Positions 37,701 to 51,500 of a stretch of 64,000 nt of DNA are shown here, in pieces. The first letter of the stretch is position 1, and every line of letters begins with the position of its first letter. Source of the stretch: Enchytraeus crypticus. Its lineage: Eukaryota; Annelida; Clitellata; Enchytraeida; Enchytraeidae. The translations under genes and the position numbers were made by a program. Under the pieces are notes generated by a model. The model had not been told where the DNA came from. It was given only the letters and a program-made list of their open reading frames with translations, and did not search any database. The stretch covers positions 338,501 through 402,500 of the forward strand of contig CAJHZI010000741.1 of assembly GCA_905160935.1 (NCBI GenBank), given 5' to 3'.

Positions 37701-40638
37701 GACCTAGTAGATGTGTGGAGGGCAACAGCATCATAGCTGACCTTCTCAATTTCCATAAAATAACTAATCACTTTAGTGTACATTATCTTAAAAAAATGTC
37801 TTACTGTTCAATCATCATCTGTAGCACTTTGATATATTTGATCTCATTTCTGTCTATTCTGCTTCGTAGGGCTTAGAATTAGATCATCATCATCATCCTC
37901 CCTTGAATCTCAGTTTAACCAGAATTACATAATTTTGTATATTTATATGGCTGGCTGATTGGTTGATGAATGCGGGATGACTATAATTGATGTGCATATG
38001 CGTCGTATAATTTTGCTACGATTGTTGGCACATTGACAGGATTTTTACTTTGATTAGTTAACGTATCATGTATTTTTTGTGCACCAGTGGGTTAGTGACA
38101 TGTCAGCCAAAGTCAGTCTTAGGAACCCAGATGATACCATTGTCTTTCCTGAAGATGTATGTAACACATTTTCTACATCTTTTTATGCGAGATTAGTTTA
38201 TTAATTATTTATTGATTAGTTACTGATGTTGTTTTAGAAATTTACTTACAACAAACATTATCTAATGTCAGTTTTCTATGTGACAGTGAAATTATGTGGA
38301 ATACCGTACGGTACTGTAGCTTTGATGTTAAGACCGTATACATGTCGTAATGTGGTAAAGTAAAGTAAATACGTATTATAGTGAAATGATCTTTGTTGAT
38401 ATCAATCACTTTTAATACCACATGTTTAAACCGTTAGCAATTTAGACCATTTTCTTTTATTATCTTGGTGTCGTTAGTGAATCAATATGTTACTTGCTGA
38501 GGATGGTAATTGTATTGCGAAAGCTCAAGTGAGATTAAAAATTTATTTCTCAGTGTTACATTCCTTTTGCAATATACTTCAATTTTATTGAAAATTAACG
38601 CAATGAACTACATGCACAGCAAAATGTACTTCTAATAAACTATCATGCTTAGCGAGTCATCAGCAGACGAACTTGACTGACTGATTGACTGATGATTGAA
38701 TGATGGACTGACTGATTGATTGAGTGACTGACTGATTGATTGAATGTTTGACTGATTGATTGAGTGACTGACTGATTGATTGAATAACTGACTGATTGAT
38801 AGATGGACTGACTGATTGATTGAATGATGGACTGATTGATTGAGTGACTGACTGATTGATTGAATAACTGACTGATTGATAGATGGACTGACTGATTGAT
38901 TGAATGATGGACTGATTGATTGAGTGACTGACTGACTGATTGATTGATGGACTGACTGATTAATGGACTGACTGACTGATTGACTAATTGATTGATTGAT
39001 TGGTTGACCGACTGATTGATTGATTGATAGATTGGAGGCGCACAGCGTCATATCCTCTCTGTGCAGCTCTCTCGCTATGCAGGACAACACGCTGGGTTGA
39101 GCCTGAAGGAAACACTTAGTCTGGTCAATGAGCTCTTACAAAGATACAGAGATGGACTGAGATTTGGTATGTTAGTCACACTGTGGTATTGCGTCTAAGT
39201 CAAATATCTCTCTCTTAGTGCACTGCCTACTGGCAGGTCCATGGTATATAACGCCTCCACTCTTCTCTGTCTTCCGCCGTCCTCTTCATTTCCACATATG
39301 AGTGGGTCTTTAAATCATGTAACATACCTAATCTCGGCTTACCTCTGCCTCTATTTCCTTCCATTCTGCCTTCTTTGACCTCTTTTAGTAGACCTTTCCC
39401 CCTTAGAATGTGTCCTATTAATTAGAATGTGTTTATATTAATTGTTATTGCACCAAATTCACATAGATTGATGGTTATTGCAACTAAGTCACATACACTG
39501 ATGGTTATTGGACCTAAGTCACATATGTTGATGGCTATTGCTCCTAATTCACATGCATGCATGGTTTGAATCTTTGAACTGCTGCTACTGGTGATTCAGA
39601 TTTACACTAAAGAAAATAAAGCCTTTTTTCGCTTGACAGGTGTAGTTATGTTGTTTTTTGCTACCACTTACTAAGGTAGATCTATGATTTTGTTTATATG
39701 CCTACTGTATATAGGTCTAATTGAAATTTACTGATAGATGAACAGGTCTTGTGCTGTCTTTTTGTTTGTAATATTGTATTATAATATTTTCAACGTATAC
39801 AGTTGCTGATATATCTAAAACAAGCACAGTTTTAAATTGGATTTTGCAGATGGATTCTCTTGTTATATTATGTGTGTGTTTCATAGTGTAGTACTGTGTT
39901 GTGTTATGCAGGTGCTGGTATATCTAAGACAAGCATACAGTTGGTAGATTGGAATATACAGATGGCCGTTCATCTACTGCATGATCTCTATCAAACTAAC
40001 CGACAATCTGATGGCAAGTGTCGTAACTTTAATTATTTAAATTCCATTTTGTTCATCTGAAGTCAACGAGGTAGGAATTGGTTATTGATTATAATTATCT
40101 TAAACCTCGTACATTCATAGATTTAATGACATCAGTTGATTTACTTTCGCATATTTGAAATAATGTTGATAGAGGATGATGATGATGGTGAAGATGATGA
40201 TGGTTGAAATAATGTTGTTAGATGATGGTGATGATGGTAAGCTTGGTAATGGCAGTGATGATAATATTGTTGGCAGTGGTGATTGGTGGTAGTGGCAAGT
40301 TTTATTTCCCTTTGATTAATTTAGTAGTTTTGTTGTTTAACTGTTATATTGATTGATTGAAAATTGATTAATTTATTGATTGTAGGTTGGCAGTATTTGT
40401 TTTCGGCGGTAACTCTGCTAGAGGACGCTCTGAGCAGAAGCCCGTCTAATGCTCAGCTCACTCTGCTGCTCACAAAACTCTACACTGAGTTAGGGGCTGC
40501 TGATGCTTGCCGCGTGACATATGAAACCATGGACGTCAAACATATACAACACGACTCAATGGGGTAGGATATCTTAGCCTTTCTGTGTTCTCTAGACTTG
40601 CAGATCTCTCTCTCTTTCATTCATTCTCTCCCCCCTCT

Positions 40639-40685
<47 letters not shown>

Positions 40686-41071
40686 CTACTAGTAAGTGAT
40701 ACGTCGATATGGGTTAGTGCATTAGGTATTACACATTGATTGGTTGTAACGCATTCACATGTTTATATATGGGTTATGATGCATTCACACGTTTATATAT
40801 TATCCTAATTTTTCTATTTGATTGAATTAATTTTAATTAACGATCTATGACTTAAAACGTTACAATCTTTTTGTTTCAGCTGGGTCATATTTAACCCGCT
40901 GTTGAGGTTTGGTCACTTATCATCTGCTAATACTCATTTAGATAACATGCTACAGTTCTTCAGTGGTGTTCGCAAAGAGGTCAGTTTGATGCATTATTTT
41001 ATTTGCTATATAGTACGGTTAAGAGTACTACTTGTAATGTAGATTTGTGACGCTTTTGAAAGTATAGTTTG

Positions 41072-41120
<49 letters not shown>

Positions 41121-43269
41121 CCTCTCTCTCTCTCTCCCTCTCTCTCTCTCTCCCTCTCTCTCTCTCTGTCTCTGCTTGGTCATAGATATTCATATCATGT
41201 TGTGCTTTCATGCTCCTGAAAGAGCAGTCCATTTCCCTTTGCCTTCCTGAGCTTTTGATATGTCGCCTCCTAAGGCACTTGCAGCTTTACGGTTTGTATA
41301 TCCTTCAGTTGCCCAGTGACAACAAGGAAATTACAGTTATGGGTATTAGATGAAAATCACAAGACAATTCCCCTTTCTTTCTTAACAGCGTAAGAACGTA
41401 AATGGCCGTACTGTTGCTAATGAAAAACTGTATAAAGGTAAAGGTATTGATACCTTTTGAAATGTGACATCCTGTTGCCTGACATCTACCTCCTATTTGT
41501 CAAAATAGTGTTTTTAGCTAGTGCTTGTAAGCTGTAACTTTTATTCCTAGTTTCTTTTCTTTGAAGTTCGTATGAATTGTTGTTTATTATGTGCGCTGTT
41601 ATATGGATGTGAAACATGGACCTTGAGGAAGGAAGATACGAGGAAACTGGAAGCGTTAGAAAAGATTAGCTGGACCCAAAATGCAACAAATGAAGAAGTT
41701 CTGGAGAGATTTAGTACAGATAGACAGTTGATAAATGCATTAAGAAATAGAAAGAAGAGCTGAATAAAACACATTCTAAGGGTGGAAAGTTTATTGAAGG
41801 AGGTCAGAGAATGTAAAATGGCAGGAAAAGAAGCAGATGCAGATCGAGATTAGAAATGTTAGATGATTTAAAGATTCACTCATATGTGGACATGAAGAGG
41901 AAAACAGAAGACAGAGAAGAGTGGAGGTGTTATATGCCTTGGACCTGCCTGTAGGCAGTGTATTAGGAGAGATAGAGAGACGTCTGTTTATTTACTGAGC
42001 TTCCTGTAGCTAATTATGATAGGTATTGCCTTGGATCTTGGACTTGCACTGTTTTGAACTCGCTTTCTCTTGTTGTCTCTGTGTACTCAGTCGTCATTGT
42101 GTGGTGCTTTGGCGCCTGTTTGTGTAGAATCTGCAAGAGACGTCCCTGACATTGCCTTATGGCGAGGAACCGGACGTTAAACTCTTATTGATTGATTGAT
42201 TGATATTTGTTGATTGATGTTTCAGACGTGCGACTATCTCATAAATGCCTACAAATTCGGTTCATTTCCTAAGGTAAGCCACTATGCTGCTTTGTTGAGT
42301 ATTTTCAGTTATATACTTATCGTCTACAATATATCTATCCAACTGATTTGGTAACCAATCGCTTATATATAATTCTTTCTATAAAACATGACAAAATATT
42401 CTATTGCACGAACAAAAGGCAAAATTAGAACTGGTAAGTTGCTATCTGATTAAATTCAATATTATGGTACTGTTAATTGATTGATATTTAACTGGCTGAT
42501 GGAATGACAGATCGATTGATAAATTGACTGATATATATTTGATGGACTGTTTGTTGAAGATCAAGGAGTTTATCAACTTCAAAGATCGTTTGGAGAATTC
42601 TATGCAGTTTGCTTGTGCCACCACTGAGAAGCTAATACTGGACGTTATATCGGAACCCAATAAGTGAGTGAAAGAATAGAATTAATTGTTATTTTTAATT
42701 ACTCTTGTTAGTAGCAGTATTTAATTAATTATTATTAGATTTAAAGTTAGATATAAATATAAGATTAAAAATGATTAACATTAGTACATTAGTTACTAAA
42801 ATTATTCTATAAAAGTGCCTGGCTTAATATATGGTAAAATTAAGTATCAGCTATGAAAATCATCAGGTATAAAGTGGTAACAATAAAAATGTAATAAGTA
42901 GCTGCGTGGCCTATTGCATCAGTTGATTGGCTAAGTTGATACCATGCTTATCTGATGTTAGAAGGCTTTCAGGTCTTATCATAGCCAGACCGACTCTGAC
43001 AATGTCATTGTGATGGCGATACGTACAAACTAAGCTTTAACAGTATCTGTTGATCGTGCCTTTCAATTTTACTAAAAAAATCATTTTAATCAAATGTTAT
43101 AAAGATCTATTTAAATTAATAGATTATTTTAACTTTTTTCTTACTTGATCATGCTAATCACTTTAACTGTTATGTCTCTTTTCACAAAGTGGACATTGTG
43201 ATATATTCATGTGCCATTAATATATTAAAATAATTATATCAGCACTGGGAATTGTGATGTATATTGTCC

Positions 43270-43303
<34 letters not shown>

Positions 43304-45526
43304 TGCTCTCATATATGTTATGTGGCAGGTCCAATTTACTTAGTTCTATTCATTTTCAGCTTTCATGCTACATAAGAGAACTCCATCGATCAACTCACTT
43401 TCATCAATCTTCTCCATCTGTTTGGTTAATCCTGTTACAATTATATTTGGCTTATCTGTGCTTGTAACTTGGAATTGTGTGACCACCGAGGTGGTTTCTC
43501 GTTTTCTTCCTAAGTTCTTGCTCAGTAGCCTCTTCAATAGCATATGCTGTTTATGTATAGTCTATTATTGAGTGGCTCGAATTAGACATGAATGATATAA
43601 TGTAGTGTTCATATTGTAGCTGTTGTTGTGTCACAGTTGTTATTGTTGTTGTATCAGTCACAGTGCCACAGTTAACGAGGTGGTCAGAACTTCTATTAAC
43701 CTGTTGTTGTTGTTGTTGTTGTATCAGTCACAGTGTCACAGTTAACGAAGTGATCAACTCTTCTATTAACCTGTTGTTGTTGTTGTATCAGTCACAGTGC
43801 CACAGTTAACGAAGTGATCAACTCTTCTATTAACCTGTTGTTGTTGTTGTTGTTATTGTTGTTGTATCAGTCACAGTGCCACAGTTAACGAGGTGGTCAG
43901 CACTTCTATTAACCTGTTGTTGTGTATCAGTCACAGTGCTACAGTTAACGAAGTGATCAACTCTTCTATTAACCCAGCTCTGGAGAAGATCAACGTTGAG
44001 CTGCTCTCTGATAACAGAGACCTAGACGTCGCCTTCTGCTGGGATCCTCAGTTCAGGTATTGACTTCTGTTTTTTGTCATAAGACTTTACTGACTAACTT
44101 TTTTTTTTGTCTGTCAAGCTGATTTACAATGCATTTGATTTTTATAAATTTGTGTGTTTTTTGATGATTAATATTACGTTACGGTGACTTGATATATGAC
44201 TGCTTGCAAAGCTACATTAGTAATATTTTCATTCTGATTATACTAAACATTGCCCAATGAAACATTTAAACCAAGGCTGTACGCCAGTTTTCCTTTGCGT
44301 CAGTGCTTTCTCTTGTTACAGTAACTTTATTGTCATCATTTTATTTTACATGTTATCTATCTATCATGACTGATAGAGATCACTCAACGTATGAAATTCG
44401 ACATAGTTTCTTTATCTTTCAAAGGATTAAATTACAGTAAACAATTCTACATAGTTTCTTTATCTTTCAAAGGATTAAATTACAGTAAACCATCTTATCT
44501 GTCTGACCTGTTTTCAATCTATAAATCTTCGCGTTGTAATCACTCCTCCAGTAAAAATCTACTTACTGTACCGGACACTAGATCTGCCATTGGCAGATGC
44601 TACTTCAAGTTTTCTGCTCCATCATTATGGAATTCTCGATCACAATATCTTCAATATTCTATTGTATTAGCACTTTCCTGGGCAATCTAAGAACCCATCT
44701 CTTTCCGCCAATAGTCGGTATTCTGACTCTCTTTTCATTCTCGCTTTCTGTTGTGGTCTTTGTAGTTAAGTTGTCATCGTTTTGTGCGTTTGAGTATGTT
44801 GATGCTGAGTCTGCTTGAGACGTCCCTGGCATTGCCTTATGGTGAGTGACCAGATGGTAAATTCTTATTGATTGATTGGTTGACTATAATTTATGTTTTG
44901 GAATATGTAAACGAATTTAGGAAAACTTTTCGGTTCTCTTGCTCCATCTAAGTCAATCATCAGTGACCTTCTTTCTAGTTTATGTTTCTATTGAAAGTTA
45001 TGTGAAGAGGGTAATTTCTACAGAGCGTGTTGGTGCCTTGAGGCCTTTATGTCTTGTATCATATTCTCTGAGTCAAATGTATTCAGTGTTGGATTATTCT
45101 TATTTTCGTGATCGCTATTCTCTTTCTATTCTGTTCTATCTTAAATTTAATGAGGGTCTTGTTCAACATACTTGTTTATAAAAACTATGTAAACTTATTC
45201 GTTTTACAGGCAAATTATTGAAGACTTCAAGCAGAAATCGTATAAAGAAGAGGTATTTATTTTTATATATTATTCTCATACTTTTCTTTTTGTTTAACAA
45301 TAATATATTTATTTTACAATAGTGTTGACAACGTGGCAGTTTAGAATTTTTTACATGACAATTATTTTTAGCTAACATTTTCTATTGAATTTTATGTTAA
45401 ATCTTCTGTTTATTAAAAGCTTATTAAAGTTTTAGTTGCAGATCTAGCATATCTTATTATATCAACAAGGATTGCGTCAGCATTAATATTATTAAAAAGT
45501 GACACTAGGTTAACTTTTATATGCAG

Positions 45527-45558
<32 letters not shown>

Positions 45559-48500
45559 ATATATACATACATACATATATATTAGTACACTGCCTACCGG
45601 CAGGTTCATTGTATATAACGCTTCCTCTCATCTCTATCTTCCGTTAATCTACACACAATATGATATATACACGCACAATATTAATATCTAGCTAACAGCA
45701 ATTATCAAGTGTTTGCTGCTGTGGTGAAGTTAAGATCAGATTGGATTCCGTTTTCCTTTTTGTGAATGGCTATGGTGAGGGTAAGATCTGATCAGATTCC
45801 ATTTTTCTCTTTGGGAATGCTTTGCTACGCTATGTGGACATTTTTGATAGTTCATTAATTTTAAGATTTCTATGTACGTTGTTCAGCTGTCGTGGCTACA
45901 GCTGCGCCACCTGATGATACGATGTGTCATTGCCGCCGTGCTGCTGAGCGAGTCTGAGACAAACCAGCCTGGGAAGGGTCCGAATGGGGAAGGGAGTCCC
46001 ACAGAGAGCTCTAAGGGATTGATGAATATGCTGAGTCAGCTGATCGATGAGCTGAGTCAGTGCCTCCAGCGGTTGCAGGCTGAGGCGGGGAATCAGTCTA
46101 CATCTTGCGTAGGTGCTTCATAGTAATAATGTAGATGATTAGTTGTAAAATTTAGCCCTAGATGTTCTCTCTATCACTGCACTGCCTACTGGCAGATACA
46201 TGGTATATATCGCCTCTACTTTTCTCTCTCTCTCTTCCTTTTCTTCTTCATGTCCACGGACTAGTAGATCTTTAAATCATCTGTAACATTCATATTGATA
46301 TACCATTATTCTTAGGGGTTTCTGCTTATGACGAGATGGGCTCCCTATGTCTTCCTCAGCTGGACTTATATTTACTGGGCAGGGGCGTCATTTCCTGAGA
46401 AACAATCCTGTTTACCCTACATGTTAACTCTAGTTATATTGGGATTTAATGGAGGCTGATGATGATGAATAGTTGTAACATTTCACTTATTATATACAAG
46501 GCGCATGTTTGCCAACTCTATAGTTACTTTTATATTCAGTTTACTTTTGCTCCACTCTTTATCTCGCGACTTTTATACACTTTTAGTAATTGCCACTTTG
46601 CGCTATAACTTTTTTACATTATGATATATTTGCAGCAAACAGAGCTTTTTTGATCAACCTTGGATTTGATCTCGGCAGTTTTCAACGCATTTTGCAGTGC
46701 ATAAATATCATAAAGAGATATAGATAATATTTTGTTAGTAAATTCATTTCACAATCAGGTCACAATCAGGTTCTTCTACTAATCTTCACAATCAGGTTCT
46801 TCTACTAATCTTCACAATCAGGTTCTTCTACTAATCTTCACAATCAGGTTCTTCTACTAATCTTCACAATCAGGTTCTTCTACTAATCTTCACAATCAGG
46901 TTCTTCTACTAATCTTCACAATCAGGTTCTTCTACTAATCTTCACAATCAGGATCTTCTACTAATCTTCATAATCAGGTTCTTCTACTAATCACTCCCTT
47001 AGTGCACTGCCTACTGGCAGGTCCATGGTACATAACGCCTCCACTCTGTCTTCCGCCTTCCTCTTCATTTCCACATATGAGTGGGTCTTTAAATCATCTA
47101 ACATACCTAATCTCGGCCTGCCCCTGCCTCTTTTTCCTTCCATTCTGCCTTCTATGACCTCTTTTAATAGACCTCCCCCCTTAGAATGTGTCCTATCCAT
47201 CTCTTCTTCTTATTTCTTAATACATTTATCAACTGTCTATCTGTGCCAACTCTCTCCAGGACTTCCTCATTTGTAACCTTTTGCGTCCAGCTAATCCTCT
47301 CCATTCTTCTCCAAATCCACATTTCCAATGCCTCCAGTTTCCTAATATCTTCCTTTCTTAAGGTCCATGTTTCACATCCATATAACAGCGTGGTCCAAAC
47401 CAAAGTTTTATCTTTGTGTCTTTCTTTAGACTTTTTGTTAATAGTTCTTTTCTACTACCAAAGGCCGCTTTTGCTTGTGCAATCCTACTGCATATTCTAT
47501 TAATCATGAATGAAATATAAGCAATATTGCTGAATTTCCCTTAAGTTGGACAATTTGTAATTCTAATTTTTCATAAACAAATTTATAGTAGGCTGTAATG
47601 CTATCCGTAATGTTTTTGGCTATTTCTATATTGTCTGCTGTAGTTACTGTAATGGAATTGACTAGATTTGTGGTGAGTTACTGATAATCTCACTTAAGAT
47701 GATTGTTTTATTTTGTTACTTCAGTCAGAGCCTCTAACTGGTCCAAGTAGGAATGGGCTGTCTTCATTTCTGACTCTGGATATCGGTACACATTTACTGA
47801 ATGCTCTCAACCTGGTCATCTACTTCTGGTCTGCTGTATATGATAAAGGTAGTCTTAATAGAGATCAATATGATAGGTCATTAAGAAATTTTTACCGAGT
47901 AAAATGTGGGTGTTGATAAACATGTATGATTGTAAGAACTTCTTTAGATAAATGTATAGGAGGTAAAAAAGGATGCCCGTGTTTTGTCTGTGTTACTGAA
48001 GAATAGACCAACCGTAGACTGTATGGGTCATAAAAGGCGACGTAGCACTAAGATCCAAACCAGCATCAGAAAGGGATTCAGTTGGTGAGCACCTAGTCTC
48101 CAGAAATTGCTGTAAAATTTTCTAAAACGAATAGGAAAGTGAGATCTGTTCTTATCCCGACTCTAGCTAAATTGAGACAAAGGAAAGATGATGATGACGA
48201 TGATGATGAAAGATAATGAATAACGATGGTATAAAAGGGAATACATTTTATCGATGATATTTAATTAGTTGTGTAAAAATGAATGATAAAAGAAAATAAT
48301 AGTATAGTAAAAGCTGCTAAATATTAAAAGATCTCTAATTCTAGTAAATATTGTACTTCGTTTTATAGAACTTACAATTGGTTTGATTATCAAATTAATT
48401 GTTCACAAATCTCTGATGCCCAGTTTCAATAACAGATAGGGAAGATAAACCTGTTGATAAATCTTTTGCTTATAGCCATATTGTGTCCGTACCATAAACT

Positions 48501-51500
48501 GCACGTGTTGTAAGAGGCGACGGAGCAAGAACTGAGGAAGGAATCGGGAAACCACCCCAGAAGCCTTAATCCCAAGCTATAGGCTGCATTAAGGTGTGGG
48601 TGAGCATAACCTTTTATGAAAAGACTAACCTGTTAACGATGGAGGGTTCTTTAAGGAGAGCAAAAGCACAATATGAAGAGGAATATGTACCTTAAGCATG
48701 CTATTTGGCAGAACCAGCAGTTCTTAAAATAGTTTTGAATTATCATAGAATTGCTGCTGTTTATGTGATACAGGCAGCTCGAAGATTGAGGAATCAGCTA
48801 AGTCTTTGCCAAAGCTTGATATGAATCGGTTATGTGGTTAGTAGATTTGTATTTGTTATCTAACTACATAGCAGTTGTGCTGTGTCTACCAATGTATTTT
48901 CTCTAAATGTATAATTTAAGTCAATTGACTGCAAAAGCATCGACTGGCATGATTTCTAGTAAAGATTATAGTGAATGGCTTGTGATACATTTTGATCTGT
49001 GAGTTGAGCTCTTAGCTGTGACTTGAGTATGTCAAAGTGAGCGAGTCTTGCAGTTCTATGTTATTTTCAGTTATAATTAATGATTGGCCTTTCTTCAGCC
49101 AACCCGTCTTTGTGTTCTAGAGTCTAGGTGTGTGAGTCATGTAAGAATAAACCCACCTTTATACCCACTTTTACTAACTTTAATCAATTGATCACTTACG
49201 CATCTGTTGTTGGTAAACTATTGCTGTTGCATATCTGTTGTTGTAAACTATTGTGCAGAATTTTTGGTAATCACTAAAAATGTTGCGTGGTTATTAACTA
49301 CAAGGACAACTGCCAAATTATGTCGCTCATTAGTTTACGCAACTGTTTAGGTTTAAATACTTGAGATCTCACTAGTAAGTATGACCATTAGTGGTATGCA
49401 TTAATATGAGGCTTTGCACGCAGTGAAACCCATTCAGAACTGTATCGTATTAGGTATCATTGTTAGATCATGTACTAACTCTTCAGCAAGATGTAATTAT
49501 TCATTTAATACTTACATTGAAACGTCTCTCTGCCTCTCTTTTGTGCTGCCAATCTTCTGGTAAAAGACATGTATTACTACCCCGCTGTACAACAATATTT
49601 TAACTAAAACTTAGACCACTTAGGGCTTTTAAGAAAAAACTGATAGCAGGTGACAGGAGTTGATGGAGAATATGCTTTCAAAAACTGACTTAAACGATGA
49701 ATTTAACAGTGAATTGGTTGTTTTGTAGAATAATCAAAGCCGAATGAATTATTTTACTATTTCGTAGAAATGATCGAAGCTCAACATCGCCCTATAGTAA
49801 CGTGGCTGGACGATAATAAGACATTAGAGAACTGTAGGTTCCACTCAGAGACGCTCGCGAATCTCAACCTCTGTGTAGAGGTAAGTCTATCATGGTCCAA
49901 CTATATGTATAAACGTAATCATTGACAGGTTTAATGTTTACCCTGTCACTGATGTGCTATAAGACAGGACACTGGCTTTAATTTGCCTGTAATTTTAAAC
50001 AGGTTATCCTAAATCAATCTCTAGTGTGATTCTCTGTGTTGTATCCGGGTTGCTTGGAGATAGACCAAGTGTGTAAAAACTGTAAATATGTACGTATCGT
50101 AGAAGGCGACATAAAAATTAGATCTAAATCAATGTCAGAGAGGGCATTCGGTCGGTGAGAGCCTAGGCCCCAGAAATTGCTGCTAAAATTGAAATGTATG
50201 GATAAACCAGATAATATGGTGTGGAACAGAGAGGATTTTAGAAGGTCTATTCGTATCTCGACCAATATGAAGCTCAATTAGAATATTTAGTGGCTTCAAA
50301 ATGCACATCATTGTTAACTTTGAATTAGTAATATAAAATGCTGTTAGTAAGAGTATTCAAGTAAACTATTATTTTAGAATTTTCATTATTTCTTAATTGC
50401 TTTGATTTCTCATCCTCGTCTATTTTAATATGTCATTGACTTTATACCTGTGTGGTCTGTGCTTATTTCTTAATTCTTAATTGCATAATTTCTTTAGTTT
50501 TCTCATTAAATAAGCATAATACTGTATCTTTGATATTTTTTTCTTCCCAAATAATCAGTATATCTAATATTATGATCTAGTTTTGTCTGTCTGTCTGAAG
50601 TAACGCTGGCGTATTATTCCGTCATATTTAAAAGCGTGTGACGTGACGTAGGGTGTGACGTGACGTAGGGTGTGACGTGACGTAGGGTATGACGTGACGT
50701 AGGGTGTGACGTGACGTAGGGTGTGACGTGACGTAGGGTGTGAGGTGACGTAGGGTGCGAGGTGACGTAGGTTGTGAAGTGACGTAGGGGACAGTGAACA
50801 GACAGAAAAAACAAAGTCTGCTAGAGTCTCTGATTGTGCAATTGAGCAAAATGTAACACATTATATTGGAGAAGATTTTAGTTCTCAGAAAAAATATTGA
50901 ACAGTAACTAAAAACGTTAGAGAGTCGCTGATGTAATGCAGCGATATCTTTTAATTGTATTATTTTACATTTGCAGGCAGTGTCAGTTTTAACGGTGCTA
51001 TCTGGTTGCCATTACACAATTCTGAATCCTATCATATCGGCTGTGAGTAAAAAAGGGAAGAAGAAGAAGGAAGTGGATTCTGCCATGGTTTATATCTTAG
51101 CAATTTTTGTATTAGCATTGCCCTGAATTATGGTATACTTATACAAATTCATATATTAGCTGTTAATAATGTATTAAAGAATGGATAAATGTCAGCAGAA
51201 ACTAGTTTAAGTTCCGTCTTTTTACCACGAGGTATATTGTCATAAACGATCCAGCTGGGATTCAAACCATTGGCCTTCTGATTCTCTGGCGAACTTGCTA
51301 TCTATTGGGCCAGATCTGACATAGTGTCTAGTAGAATGGAATTCTTCTGCCTCTGTTAATTGTCGCTGTAATTCCTTCTTCCTCTCTGTTATAATTGATG
51401 TTAGTCATACTATTTATTCCTTTGATACTCCTACAGAATTTTTATTGTATCATGTAGTCTTTTAATATTGCTATAGAATCTTTATTTTACTATTTCTGCT

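Noticed and set aside
38632-39090. 152-residue minus-strand frame rich in INQSVSQS
   Set aside because: Antisense of the CTGAC/CTGAT array in front of NAA25 exon 11.
40999-41232. Arg/Glu-repeat protein on the minus strand
   Set aside because: Encoded by a (GA)n microsatellite.
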